A stretch of DNA of 64,000 nucleotides from contig JAEDED010000006.1 of the NCBI GenBank assembly GCA_016293495.1, positions 57,742 to 121,741 on the forward strand, given 5' to 3'. Both the position numbers and the translations under genes were made by a program. Positions 8,106 to 16,590 of this stretch are shown here, one piece after another (the stretch's first letter is position 1; each line of letters begins with the position of its first letter). The notes below the pieces were generated by a model. The model was not told the DNA's origin. It worked only from the letters and a program-made list of their open reading frames with translations, and searched no databases. This DNA is from Treponema sp. (GTDB lineage Bacteria > Spirochaetota > Spirochaetia > Treponematales > Treponemataceae).

Positions 8106-9002
8106 TTAATATTTTATTGCAGTTTCAGATTTTCCGGGAACTCCAGAAATCTTATCAATTACTATGCTTACTTCTTCAATAAGAATTCCTGTATATTTTT
8201 CAATGTTATCAACAATGTAAGACTGGAGCTTATAAATTTCTCCGGTAAGCTGTTTGCCGAATGGAACATCGATTGTAATTACAAGACGGTAACCGCGGGC
8301 ATTTGTTTTGATCGAGAATTTTTTGATTCTGATTTTTGGATCGAAGTCCAGAACACAATGCATTGTCATTTGAGTCAATGCTGCTTCAGAAATGCTTACG
8401 CGTCCTTTCTTTGAAAACTCAGGTGTAACGACAGACTTTTCAAAGGTTTTGGCATTTTTCTTTTTACCGAAAAGCATTGCAGGTTTTGAAAAGAATACTT
8501 TAATTGAATCATAAAAAATCTGGGAATAATTTCTCTGGATTTCAATTGCAGGAACAGGAATGACATGTTTTCCTTCTACTTGACGGGAACGGATTGCTTT
8601 GTCAATTTCTTCGCGGGTTGCAATGTCTTCAATATGAATTATTTTTGAAGGTGTCGGAACCTGAAGACGGGTAGCAATTTTTGTAACCATCTTTTCTGAA
8701 GTTCCGAGAAGCAGAAGTTTCTTAACTTTATTTTTCTTGATTGCTTTTGCAACTTCATCTCTGTGATCTTTATCATCAAAAAGAGCGATGCGTACAGCAC
8801 CCATATATGTTTTTTCTGTTTTTGCAGAACGTCCGCCTAAAATCTTGTCATTCTGAATTAAAAGCCCGTCATCGATAATTGCATCAATTCCGTATTTCTG
8901 TGCAAGAAGTTTTGACTTAAAACTTTTTCCTGTACCGCTTTCACCAACTAAGGCCATTACAGTCAAGCCTGAAAATTTACTGAATAAATTTGTTAAATCC
9001 AT
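8106..9002 (-). CDS. P-loop NTPase fused to an Asp23/Gls24-like domain
   Basis: 298 residues. The N-terminal half has a Walker A motif GESGTGKSFKSKL at residues about 20-32 and reads as a small P-loop ATPase (ALVGESGTGKS, then a beta strand ending IIDDGLLI). The C-terminal third, GRVSISEAALTQMTMHCV then YRLVITIDVPFGKQL and VDNIEKYTGILIEEVSIVID, resembles the Asp23/Gls24 (DUF322, YloU-like) fold found in envelope-stress and lipid-linked proteins. AAGG precedes the ATG. It lies 8 bases after the pseudouridine synthase gene on the same strand. The role is unknown, and the C-terminal assignment is by eye. Confidence 0.7.
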   Translation of the reverse strand: MDLTNLFSKFSGLTVMALVGESGTGKSFKSKLLAQKYGIDAIIDDGLLIQNDKILGGRSAKTEKTYMGAVRIALFDDKDHRDEVAKAIKKNKVKKLLLLGTSEKMVTKIATRLQVPTPSKIIHIEDIATREEIDKAIRSRQVEGKHVIPVPAIEIQRNYSQIFYDSIKVFFSKPAMLFGKKKNAKTFEKSVVTPEFSKKGRVSISEAALTQMTMHCVLDFDPKIRIKKFSIKTNARGYRLVITIDVPFGKQLTGEIYKLQSYIVDNIEKYTGILIEEVSIVIDKISGVPGKSETAIKY

Positions 9003-9010
9003 AAATACCT

Positions 9011-10027
9011 TTACTGTTTAATTATAAGTTTAGAATTCCATTTAATCAATAAATCAGATAAAAATTTATTAAAATACTGAGGAACCGGTGCTTTTAAGAT
9101 ATGCGGAATTTTTAGCGGATTATCTTCCGGTAAAACAAGCATATATGCATGAAGGAATAAATTCTGATTTTTATGAAGTTTTATTCCGCCGTAAGCAGTA
9201 TCACCTAAAAGTGCAAATCCGTGAAAAGCTGACTGGCATCTGATCTGATGTTTTTTTCCAGTAAGTATCTGAAACTGGCATAGTGTAACATCACAGTTCT
9301 GAAATTTTCCGTATGCAAGCGGAGTGCAGACAGTTACAGCTTTATCCTCTTCATTGAATTTTGAAGAAACTTTCATTGTGTAGAAGGATTGGTTTGTATT
9401 TTGAGCCTGTTCAAGAGTTTCTGTCCAGGTTTGAGCAAGCAGAACTTTTCCTTGGACGATTCCTATATAATATTTTTCGACTGTTTTATCAGCTATTGCT
9501 TTTGTAAACCAGCGTGCGCCTTCCTGATTATTTGAAAAGGCTAGAAGGCCTGTAGTTTTTCTGTCAAGACGATGAAGCGGACCTGTTTTAAATGCCAGAG
9601 AAGCTTCGTGATTTTCTTTTTCGTAGATACTTTCGATAACTTCTGAAAGTCCATTGGTTCCGTGTACAGAAATATCATATGGCTTATTAATTATTCGGAT
9701 ATATTCATTTGAAAAAACTGTCTCAATTTTGATATTAATTTCATTTTTAGAAACAGTTTTACTTTTTTTTAAAGTTTTGGCTGTATCAAAAGATTCTTTG
9801 TTTTGCAGAGAAGATGAGGAAGAAATAAGAAATGATGCGATGGAAATATGATCGCCTTCGCAGATTTTATAACTTCCGTCGCTCTTTTTATCGTTTACTT
9901 TGATTAAACCTTTTCGTATTGCAGAATAGAGAGAAGAAATGTTGTTTTCAGGAATCATTTTGCGGATAATTTTATCAAGACGACGGTTTTTGTCATCTAT
10001 TCCTGCTGTAAAAACTGTAAAATCCAT
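9011..10027 (-). CDS. RluA-family pseudouridine synthase with S4 domain
   Basis: Converts specific uridines in large-subunit rRNA to pseudouridine. 338 residues. The N-terminal S4 RNA-binding domain (residues about 15-70: RRLDKIIRKMIPENN, IRKGLIKVNDKKSDGSYKI) is followed by a linker and the catalytic domain with GPLHRLDRKTTGLLAFSN, whose Asp is catalytic, and LTGKKHQIRCQSAF. RluC-like architecture. The linker (residues about 75-95) is Ser/Lys-rich. The exact rRNA target is undetermined. Confidence 0.9.
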   Translation of the reverse strand: MDFTVFTAGIDDKNRRLDKIIRKMIPENNISSLYSAIRKGLIKVNDKKSDGSYKICEGDHISIASFLISSSSSLQNKESFDTAKTLKKSKTVSKNEINIKIETVFSNEYIRIINKPYDISVHGTNGLSEVIESIYEKENHEASLAFKTGPLHRLDRKTTGLLAFSNNQEGARWFTKAIADKTVEKYYIGIVQGKVLLAQTWTETLEQAQNTNQSFYTMKVSSKFNEEDKAVTVCTPLAYGKFQNCDVTLCQFQILTGKKHQIRCQSAFHGFALLGDTAYGGIKLHKNQNLFLHAYMLVLPEDNPLKIPHILKAPVPQYFNKFLSDLLIKWNSKLIIKQ

Positions 10028-10064
10028 TTACTTTAATATATCATTATTTTTACATAATTCCTAC

Positions 10065-10092
10065 TAGACAAATCCCAATGTAATGGTAAAAT
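10065..10092 (+). promoter_or_regulatory. Promoter for the 10112 gene cluster
   Basis: TAGACA (10065-10070), 16 bases, TAAAAT (10087-10092), placed 20 bases before the ATG. This could drive the long plus-strand run through the Rnf-like genes. Confidence 0.45.
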
Positions 10093-10111
10093 ATAAAAAA
10101 TAGGTATAGTA

Positions 10112-10579
10112 ATGAAGGAACAGATTCTAAATTTTCTGAAAAACCCAGTTTTTCTCTCATGTGTATTCAGCTGGTTTTGTGCTCAGTTTATAAAAACAAT
10201 CATAAATTTATTCTTAAAGAAAATTCACAGCATTGGAGAATTATTTGAGTTCCTTATCTGGCGAACTGGAGGTTTTCCGTCAAGCCATACGGCACTTGTA
10301 ACTTCATTATGTACATCTGTTGCATTCAAATCTAACGCAAATGAAGATGTTTTTATGCTTGCTTTCTGTCTCATGATGATTACAATTCGTGATGCGTTGG
10401 GCGTAAGAAGGGCAAACGGAATTCATGCGCGTAAAATTAACGAAATCGGAAAAGATTTAGACGAAAAAAATATTATTGAGTATAAACCAATCAAAGAAGT
10501 TCTTGGACATAATCCTATGGAAGTAATTGTTGGTGCTATTCTCGGATTTTTTATTGGTCTTGCATTTTCAACTCTTTAA
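10112..10579 (+). CDS. Divergent PAP2 family membrane protein (DUF212/YuiD-like)
   Basis: 155 residues with four or so hydrophobic segments. The motif RTGGFPSSHTALVTSL resembles the phosphatase motif PSGH/PSSH of PAP2 and vanadium haloperoxidase-related proteins, and LGHNPMEVIVGAILGFFIGL is the conserved C-terminal signature of the DUF212 group. Members are integral membrane proteins of uncertain substrate, possibly lipid phosphates. It is the first gene of a plus-strand run that leads into the Rnf-like operon. Confidence 0.85.
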   Translation: MKEQILNFLKNPVFLSCVFSWFCAQFIKTIINLFLKKIHSIGELFEFLIWRTGGFPSSHTALVTSLCTSVAFKSNANEDVFMLAFCLMMITIRDALGVRRANGIHARKINEIGKDLDEKNIIEYKPIKEVLGHNPMEVIVGAILGFFIGLAFSTL

Positions 10580-10598
10580 TACTAAACCGGTCTAATTT

Positions 10599-11984
10599 AT
10601 GTCGTATATAAAAAAGTATTTTCTACCATTCATTATTATTACATTAACCTTTGTCCTTCTGTGTTTATTCCGCAGTGTGCCAGTTACTCAGTTATGGAAG
10701 GGATTTTCAGTTTTGTATGTTCCTTCTGATACCGAGCCTCAGATTGTACTTCAGACTCTTAAAGAAAATGGCTGTGAAGAAACTATCAGTTACTACAATC
10801 AGGGTATACCATACATAAATGAATTTCTTCCGATTAAGGCTGACAGAAATGATTCTTATCTTTCAGGAAGAAATTCCTATTTCTTTGACAGAGATCACAA
10901 TGTAATGATTTATTACATTCCGAATGAATTCAGCGGTAAAGCAACAAAAGCTGTGTCTTCGCTGATTAATGATTATAAAATTGATGCAGGTCTGGACTGT
11001 AAATCCTCTTTTCCGTTAATTACTCCGGTTATCTGCATTATTGTTGCGTTAATTTTCTTTTTCTTTTCAAGAAACAGATTCGTGTTTGGACTTTCAGCAA
11101 TATTCCCACTGTTTTATTCTTTTTCAATGCCTTTTTATGTAAATGCCGCTGTGGTATGTATTCTTTTTTACGGATTTTATCTTTGCCAGAATGTATGGAA
11201 CAGAAAGGGGAGCATAAAATATCTTCTTTCAAATCCGATCATTCTTTTTACATTTAGCTTGGCAATACTTGCAACATTCTTTACTTCATGGCTTTCGCTC
11301 TTTATGTTCATACTGACATTATGTTCAAGTTTCTTCATTTTAGTTGTTTATAAAAGCCTTGAAGACTTTAAAGCTTCTAAAACCAGATTTAATCCGATTC
11401 TTATCCGTCCAGCTCATTGTATGAAGGTGATAAATATTCACTCAGTAAAGAAATTTTTTATAAGTATTGCTGCTGTTTCAGTACTTACATTGTTTTACTT
11501 TACAAGTGTAGATATTTTTTCAATATCTAATGCGCAAGACTTGTCTTTCCCAATGCCTACAAGTTATAATGAACAATCCGACATTCCTGTAATAGACGAT
11601 TATGTCTACTGGACCTGGAATGAAATAACTAAACCATATAAATCTGTTTATTCAGATAACAGTAAATTCCCTGAAAAAGGAGAAACTGTTTCTGTAAAAA
11701 GGTTTATTGATTCAAAAGATGGTATTAAAACAAAAGAAGAAGTTCTTTTCTGTTTTGATGATAATTTTAGAAATGATGTAATTGAATCTATTGATGGCCT
11801 GGATTATCCTGCCGTAGAAAAATTGATGAAAGCTCAGGGAACTGATTTTTCTGTTAATTATTCTTATGGCTCAGGTGAAAAATTCAGCTTCGTCAGTCTG
11901 ATGTTAATGATTGGAATGATTCTCTTGCCGGCTGTAATGGCTACTTTATATTTAAGTGGAATTCGAAAAAATGGTGCGATCTGA
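10599..11984 (+). CDS. Multi-pass membrane protein of unknown function upstream of Rnf-like genes
   Basis: 461 residues. An N-terminal membrane segment (about 8-26) leads to an extracytoplasmic region of about 110 residues, then a cluster of roughly six membrane helices (about 135-270), another helix near 290, a second extracytoplasmic region of about 110 residues and a C-terminal helix. Its stop overlaps the start region of the RnfC-like gene, so the two are translationally coupled. I do not recognise a family. The position suggests an accessory subunit or assembly factor of the Rnf-like complex, which is inference. Confidence 0.75.
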   Translation: MSYIKKYFLPFIIITLTFVLLCLFRSVPVTQLWKGFSVLYVPSDTEPQIVLQTLKENGCEETISYYNQGIPYINEFLPIKADRNDSYLSGRNSYFFDRDHNVMIYYIPNEFSGKATKAVSSLINDYKIDAGLDCKSSFPLITPVICIIVALIFFFFSRNRFVFGLSAIFPLFYSFSMPFYVNAAVVCILFYGFYLCQNVWNRKGSIKYLLSNPIILFTFSLAILATFFTSWLSLFMFILTLCSSFFILVVYKSLEDFKASKTRFNPILIRPAHCMKVINIHSVKKFFISIAAVSVLTLFYFTSVDIFSISNAQDLSFPMPTSYNEQSDIPVIDDYVYWTWNEITKPYKSVYSDNSKFPEKGETVSVKRFIDSKDGIKTKEEVLFCFDDNFRNDVIESIDGLDYPAVEKLMKAQGTDFSVNYSYGSGEKFSFVSLMLMIGMILLPAVMATLYLSGIRKNGAI

Positions 11985-13293
11985 TTTTTCTAAAAAAGAT
12001 AAACAGCCTGTTACAAAAACTACAACAGGCTTTCTTTCAAAAAAAATATCAATTCCATTGGTACAGGAAAATGATTTTGAATGTACCAGTGTTGTCCGAG
12101 TTGGAGACAGTGTCAAAGAAGGACAGGTAATTGCTGAAGTTTCAAGAGATGTATATGGCTCAAAAAGTTTCGGCGTTGCAAAAATTCATTCTCCGATTCC
12201 CGGAAAAATTACTGATATAAAAAACTGCAGTTTTCCAAACGGAAAGCAGGGTAAAGCTGTAGAAATTCTTCTTAACGGAAGTTTTACATACATCGGAAAA
12301 AAACAAAGTGCTTTTGACTGGAAAAATTATTCACCTGCAATGCTTTTAAGAACAATCAGTGAATCAGGCGTTGTAAATACTTTCTCGAATACCTATTGTT
12401 CTTCACTTGAACTTGAAGTTAATAAAATCCGTGACGAAGAAAATAAAAAACTTATCGTAAGACTTTTTGATGAAGATCCATCCTGTGAAACTGATTCAAT
12501 TTTAACCCGTTCAGAGTTTGAAAAAATTGCAACAGGAATTTTCATTACAGCTAAAACAAGTGATGTAAACGAAATCATTATTGCATATTCGAACAATTTT
12601 AAACTTCCGACTCTGCTTAATATCCAGCAGAAAGATCTTTTCGGTTCACTTCCTATTACATACCTTGAAATGGATTCTAAATATTATCCTGCAGGCGGTA
12701 AAAGGGAATTGATTTCTGCTTATAAAAAACAGAAAAAGCTTTCTCTTTCAAAATCAAAAATTCAAAAAAGCTGTATTTTTACTGATGCAAACACTATGCT
12801 TCATGTATATAATGCTGTTGTATTGAATATTCCTGTTGAGACAGTAAATGTATTTGTAAATGGTGACTGTCTCCAGGCTAAGGCTCTGCTTAATGTCAGA
12901 ATCGGAACTTCGTTCCTTGATATTGCAAAACAGTGTGGCGCTTTTATCAAGCCTTTGAATCAGATTGTAGTAAACGGAAAAATCAACGGTATTGCAGTTA
13001 ATACTCTTGATACACCGATTACAAAATATGTTAAATCAATTTCATTTACATCGGAAAAAGATTCAAGTGACAGAGGTGTGGATGTCTGCTTAAGATGCGG
13101 CCGCTGTAGAAATGTATGTAAAGCTTGTTTATGTCCAGATGTTATATATGCAAAAGTAATTTATGGTGCAACTGTAGACAGCATTTATGAAGAATCTGTT
13201 TCGTTATGTAATGAATGCGGAGTCTGCTCTGCATATTGTCCGTCAAAATTACCTTTAACACAGGTAATCAAATTGTTAAAAGCTGAGAAATAA
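11971..13293 (+). CDS. rnfC: RnfC-like electron transport subunit (divergent)
   Basis: In canonical Rnf complexes RnfC is the peripheral subunit that oxidises NADH. About 440 residues. An N-terminal barrel-sandwich region (FLSKKISIPLVQENDFEC, GDSVKEGQVIAEV) is followed by a central domain containing KYYPAGGKRELI, an SLBB-like segment (VFVNGDCLQAKALLN) and two Cys clusters near the C-terminus (CLRCGRCRNVCKACLCP and CNECGVCSAYCPS). The glycine-rich FMN/NADH motif expected after the first domain (GGAGFPT type) is replaced by GVVNTFSNTY. ATG 11971 is preferred; GTG 11956 is an alternative. It overlaps the upstream gene by 14 bases. Confidence 0.8.
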   Translation: MVRSDFSKKDKQPVTKTTTGFLSKKISIPLVQENDFECTSVVRVGDSVKEGQVIAEVSRDVYGSKSFGVAKIHSPIPGKITDIKNCSFPNGKQGKAVEILLNGSFTYIGKKQSAFDWKNYSPAMLLRTISESGVVNTFSNTYCSSLELEVNKIRDEENKKLIVRLFDEDPSCETDSILTRSEFEKIATGIFITAKTSDVNEIIIAYSNNFKLPTLLNIQQKDLFGSLPITYLEMDSKYYPAGGKRELISAYKKQKKLSLSKSKIQKSCIFTDANTMLHVYNAVVLNIPVETVNVFVNGDCLQAKALLNVRIGTSFLDIAKQCGAFIKPLNQIVVNGKINGIAVNTLDTPITKYVKSISFTSEKDSSDRGVDVCLRCGRCRNVCKACLCPDVIYAKVIYGATVDSIYEESVSLCNECGVCSAYCPSKLPLTQVIKLLKAEK

Positions 13294-13295
13294 TT

Positions 13296-14363
13296 ATGAG
13301 TGATAATAAAACAGTAAATTTAAAACAGAATTATAAAACAGTTTCATTAAGTCCATTCATTAATAAAAGTTCTACATTTACAACTTTTGTATGGATTTTT
13401 ATTGCTGTACTTCCGCAGGTTGTAATGCTTTTTGTTACAAAAAGTTTTTCTAACCTGATACTAATTGCAAGCTGTATTGCAGCGTGTCTTCTCTCTGAAT
13501 ATTTTTCTTTCATTGAAAAGAAAAATATTAAACTTTCTATATTAATCAGCTGTCTTCACGGAACTTTGATTGGATTTTTTCTTCCTGCAGGTTATCCACC
13601 TGTATCGGTATTCTTCATTGTTCTTATCGTTAAGCTTCTTATGAAGTATGGTTTTAGAGAAACTTATTCATCGTGGCTTAATCCAGTAATCCTTTCTGTA
13701 ATTACCTGCTGGTTTATCGGACAGATTAACTTTCCGGGATTTCTTGTAACAAAAGATTATCTTGCTGCAAAAAATCCGTCTCTTGTTTTGATTCAGGAAG
13801 GAATTTTTCCGACCTTCAGATTTGATGAAGGTTTTACATCTTTCTTTAACGACTCAACTTTCAGCCTGTTCGGAGTATCTATTCCTCAGGGATATATTTC
13901 AATGCTTTGGGATACAAACTCTGTAATTCCTGCATTCAGATTTAATCTTCTTACAATAATTGCATCTATTTTCTTAATGGCAATGGATGTTTTTCCAGTT
14001 AAGATTCCGCTTATTTTCCTTACAGTTTATTCTGTTCTCGTAAAATATCTCGTGCCTGTATTTACAGGTGGAATTGCAATGCATGGAGATATGCTTCTTG
14101 CATTGTTCTCAAGTGGAACTTTATTTACAGCCTTCTTTATGCTTCAGTGGTTTGGAACAACACCTTTGTCACGAAAAGGAAAAATATTTTACGGAATATT
14201 AGGCGGCGTTTTTGCATTCATTTTCTCTGGATGTGGAACAAGCCCGATCGGTTCTGTTGTAACAATTTTATTCCTGAATATTACTTCACCGATAATTCAG
14301 TATTTTGAAAATAAATATAACCGCATTAGAATTTCAAATTCCTTGAGGAACGAAAATGCTTGA
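13296..14363 (+). CDS. rnfD: RnfD-like membrane subunit (divergent)
   Basis: 355 residues with about nine membrane helices. It aligns with the NqrB/RnfD family through LHGTLIGFFLPAG, the retained NP in YSSWLNPVIL, HGDMLLALFSSGTLFTAFFM and GCGTSPIGSVVTILFLN. Canonical RnfD carries FMN covalently on the Thr of an SGAT-type motif. No SGAT or TGAT occurs here; the corresponding loop reads like NDSTFSLFGVSIPQGY. The usual FFMATDP is FFMLQWFGTTP. It starts 2 bases after the RnfC-like stop and overlaps the next gene by 8 bases. Confidence 0.8.
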   Translation: MSDNKTVNLKQNYKTVSLSPFINKSSTFTTFVWIFIAVLPQVVMLFVTKSFSNLILIASCIAACLLSEYFSFIEKKNIKLSILISCLHGTLIGFFLPAGYPPVSVFFIVLIVKLLMKYGFRETYSSWLNPVILSVITCWFIGQINFPGFLVTKDYLAAKNPSLVLIQEGIFPTFRFDEGFTSFFNDSTFSLFGVSIPQGYISMLWDTNSVIPAFRFNLLTIIASIFLMAMDVFPVKIPLIFLTVYSVLVKYLVPVFTGGIAMHGDMLLALFSSGTLFTAFFMLQWFGTTPLSRKGKIFYGILGGVFAFIFSGCGTSPIGSVVTILFLNITSPIIQYFENKYNRIRISNSLRNENA

Positions 14364-14868
14364 TAATTTAGACGCTATAACAAAAAACAGATTAAAAATA
14401 TTCTCAATTTTTACATCAATTCTTGTTTTGATGATTTTAATTCTTTCAGGTTTTGCATTCCTTGCAAAATCAAGCTGGAATTCAAAACTTGCAGTAAACA
14501 TTTCTGAAGTTCTTTGTTCTTCAAGACCAGAGGAATTTGGAGAAGGAAAATTGAAAGTTGGAAATCCTGTTCCGATTAATTCTGCAATTTCTGTAAGCTC
14601 AAATATGTATGAAATTGTAAATAGTTCCGGAAAGGTTTCTAAATACGCATTGATCACAAGAGTAAATACATATTACGGACCTCAGGCTGCTGTTTACCTT
14701 TATGATCAGAAAAGCGGTGTTACATTCGAAGGATTTGCATGCCTTAACAGCAGAGTTGCTGCACAGTTTGTAAATATCGAATCAGACATTATTCTAAATC
14801 ACTGGATTGAAAAAGCTGAAACAATTTTTAATGATGCACTTTCAACAAAAGGAGCTAATAATGAATAA
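14356..14868 (+). CDS. rnfG: RnfG-like subunit lacking the flavin-attachment motif
   Basis: 170 residues. One membrane helix (about 17-38) is followed by an extracytoplasmic domain with YGPQAAVYLYDQKSGVTFEGF, matching the FMN-binding-domain pattern of RnfG. Canonical RnfG ends in an SGAT-type motif whose Thr carries FMN; here the C-terminal part (SDIILNHWIEKAETIF) has none. GAGGA precedes ATG 14356. The assignment rests on gene order and this partial similarity, so it is weaker than for the neighbours. Confidence 0.68.
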   Translation: MLDNLDAITKNRLKIFSIFTSILVLMILILSGFAFLAKSSWNSKLAVNISEVLCSSRPEEFGEGKLKVGNPVPINSAISVSSNMYEIVNSSGKVSKYALITRVNTYYGPQAAVYLYDQKSGVTFEGFACLNSRVAAQFVNIESDIILNHWIEKAETIFNDALSTKGANNE

Positions 14869-15484
14869 ATATGTTTATTATATTTTTACTGCAATTTCTT
14901 TTGCACTTCTTGTTGCAGCTCCTGGTAGATTTGCATTTGGTATTATCATCTGTGCTGAACTTTTCTTTTTACTCTTTTTGGGACTTCTTTTTTCTCACAT
15001 TACAAAACTCTTTAAAGGTGAAGAACTGAATTCAATATTTACAGTTGTTGGCCTTGTTTTTGCAACAGTTCTTTATAAACAGATTATCATGTGGTTGTTC
15101 CCATTGATGGCATTACAGATGAGTTTTGTTTTTTATCTTCCTGCAGTTACTTCTTATATGATCAGAGTAGTATACGGAAATATCAACAGCAATACAAAAA
15201 TATCATTAATAGACAATGCAAAAATAATCGGATTCTTTTCTATTTTTGCTCTTATATTCTACTTGATAAGAGATATTTTCGGATACGGAACTTTTACTTT
15301 GCCATCATCTAACGGCTTGATTGAAAAAACAATCTTTTCTCCAGATTCCTTTTCATGGACGACATATATTGCATCAATTCCGGGAGCACTTGTATTAGTG
15401 TCTTTCTCAATTCTTTTTGTAATATTCGTTCAGAACAAGTTTAAGATCATTGAAAGAGCAGGAGGTAAAAATGATTCTGAATAG
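14861..15484 (+). CDS. rnfE: RnfE-like membrane subunit (divergent)
   Basis: 207 residues and about six membrane helices. IRDIFGYGTFTLP matches the RnfE/NqrD pattern RE-x-x-GxGT. The start is ATG 14861, preceded by AGGAG, overlapping the RnfG-like stop by 8 bases. In canonical RnfA/RnfE each protein supplies cysteines to a [2Fe-2S] cluster in the middle of the membrane (motifs like GLCPxL and NCxxLG). Here the first region reads LLVAAPGRFAFG and the second VFYLPAVTSYMIR, with no Cys at either place. The position between G and A supports the name. Confidence 0.7.
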   Translation: MNKYVYYIFTAISFALLVAAPGRFAFGIIICAELFFLLFLGLLFSHITKLFKGEELNSIFTVVGLVFATVLYKQIIMWLFPLMALQMSFVFYLPAVTSYMIRVVYGNINSNTKISLIDNAKIIGFFSIFALIFYLIRDIFGYGTFTLPSSNGLIEKTIFSPDSFSWTTYIASIPGALVLVSFSILFVIFVQNKFKIIERAGGKNDSE

Positions 15485-16031
15485 TTTTGTATTTTATATT
15501 TTATTCTGCTCCTCTGTTTTAATTTACGGAATTGGATTTAACCGTGAATCTGTAATGTGTGATAATCCAAGACATGTACTTTTCAGTGCAGTAAAATCAT
15601 ATTCATGCGTTATTCTTTCTTTCATTATTTGTTACGGATTGAATAAAGCACTTCTCATTCCGCTTGGTCTTGCAGAAGTTTATCCGATGATTGCAGTTCT
15701 TGTTTATGCAACAATTTCTGTATTCCTAGAGATTTTGATTCAGATTACAACAAAAAGAACTTCGTCTGAATTTGCAGTTTCTTTTTTGACTTTAATTCTT
15801 GCATTGAATGAAGGCTTAAACCTTCTTGACGGTATTCTGATTTGCTCTGGAGCATTAACTTCATTCTATATCTTAATTCCAGTATTATATGCAGCAGAAA
15901 AAAGAATAAAATCTTCTTCAACAAGTTCTAAATTTAAAAGGAAAAGTCTTATTTTCCTTTGTATGGTAATTATTATGACAGCATTATATTCAATTAATAT
16001 TTCATGGTTGAATGAGGGGGTAATTAAATGA
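15471..16031 (+). CDS. rnfA: RnfA-like membrane subunit (divergent)
   Basis: 186 residues and six predicted membrane helices. The N-terminal NSFVFYILFCSSVLIYGIG recalls the RnfA start (NNFVL...GLCPFLG) but the cluster Cys is missing, and the second Cys region (TNCAVLG type) reads LVYATISVF. A strong AGGAGG precedes ATG 15471, which lies 14 bases inside the previous gene. It overlaps the RnfB-like gene by 4 bases. Identification relies on length, helix pattern and operon position. Confidence 0.68.
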   Translation: MILNSFVFYILFCSSVLIYGIGFNRESVMCDNPRHVLFSAVKSYSCVILSFIICYGLNKALLIPLGLAEVYPMIAVLVYATISVFLEILIQITTKRTSSEFAVSFLTLILALNEGLNLLDGILICSGALTSFYILIPVLYAAEKRIKSSSTSSKFKRKSLIFLCMVIIMTALYSINISWLNEGVIK

Positions 16032-16564
16032 TTTTACGTATTTTATTTATTTTCCTTTTTGTTGTCCTCTGCGGTTTTGTTCTTTATTTTATTTATGGAA
16101 TTTTTATTCCCGCTGTTAAAGCTCAGATTCAGGCATCAAATGATCCAATGTTTGCTGATGTTGAATTAAATTATGTCGGTGGTAAAGATGATCATAAAGT
16201 TGTAGTAAGCAACAATATTGCTTTTATTGATACAAGTGGAAATAAACATCAGACTGACACCAGATTAAATTACAACGGTGTTAAAAGCTGCAAGTTGTTT
16301 GCTTCAATTTATGATACAAACAGTTATGTTTCTAATGTGTGTGTTGGTTTTGGTGACTGTGTTAAGGTTTGTCCTCAACAGGCAATTGAACTGAAAAACA
16401 ATGTTGCTGTAGTTACAAAAAACTGCTGTGGCTGCGGTAAATGTCTTTCAATTTGTCCTAAAAATATCATTCGTCTTATACCAAAAGATGAATATAAAGG
16501 AGAGATTTCAGAAAAAAAATACTTTAAATTCTGGAAATCTTGTTATAAAATATTCAATAAATAA
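16028..16564 (+). CDS. rnfB: RnfB-like ferredoxin subunit, shortened
   Basis: 178 residues. An N-terminal membrane helix (about 3-26) leads to a region with VKSCKLFASI and two 4Fe-4S motifs, CVGFGDCVKVCP and CCGCGKCLSICP. These are typical of RnfB, which passes electrons between ferredoxin and the complex. The usual extra [4Fe-4S] domain just after the helix (CGACGYPGC type) is absent, making this shorter than most RnfB. It is the last gene of the tightly overlapping C-D-G-E-A-B operon. Confidence 0.8.
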   Translation: MILRILFIFLFVVLCGFVLYFIYGIFIPAVKAQIQASNDPMFADVELNYVGGKDDHKVVVSNNIAFIDTSGNKHQTDTRLNYNGVKSCKLFASIYDTNSYVSNVCVGFGDCVKVCPQQAIELKNNVAVVTKNCCGCGKCLSICPKNIIRLIPKDEYKGEISEKKYFKFWKSCYKIFNK

Positions 16565-16590
16565 AAAAAGTTTATTTGGTTAATTAATTA

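Noticed and set aside
11956..11970. GTG start for the RnfC-like gene
   Set aside because: ATG 11971 is in frame and fits better; the GTG has no ribosome-binding site. Not fully excluded.
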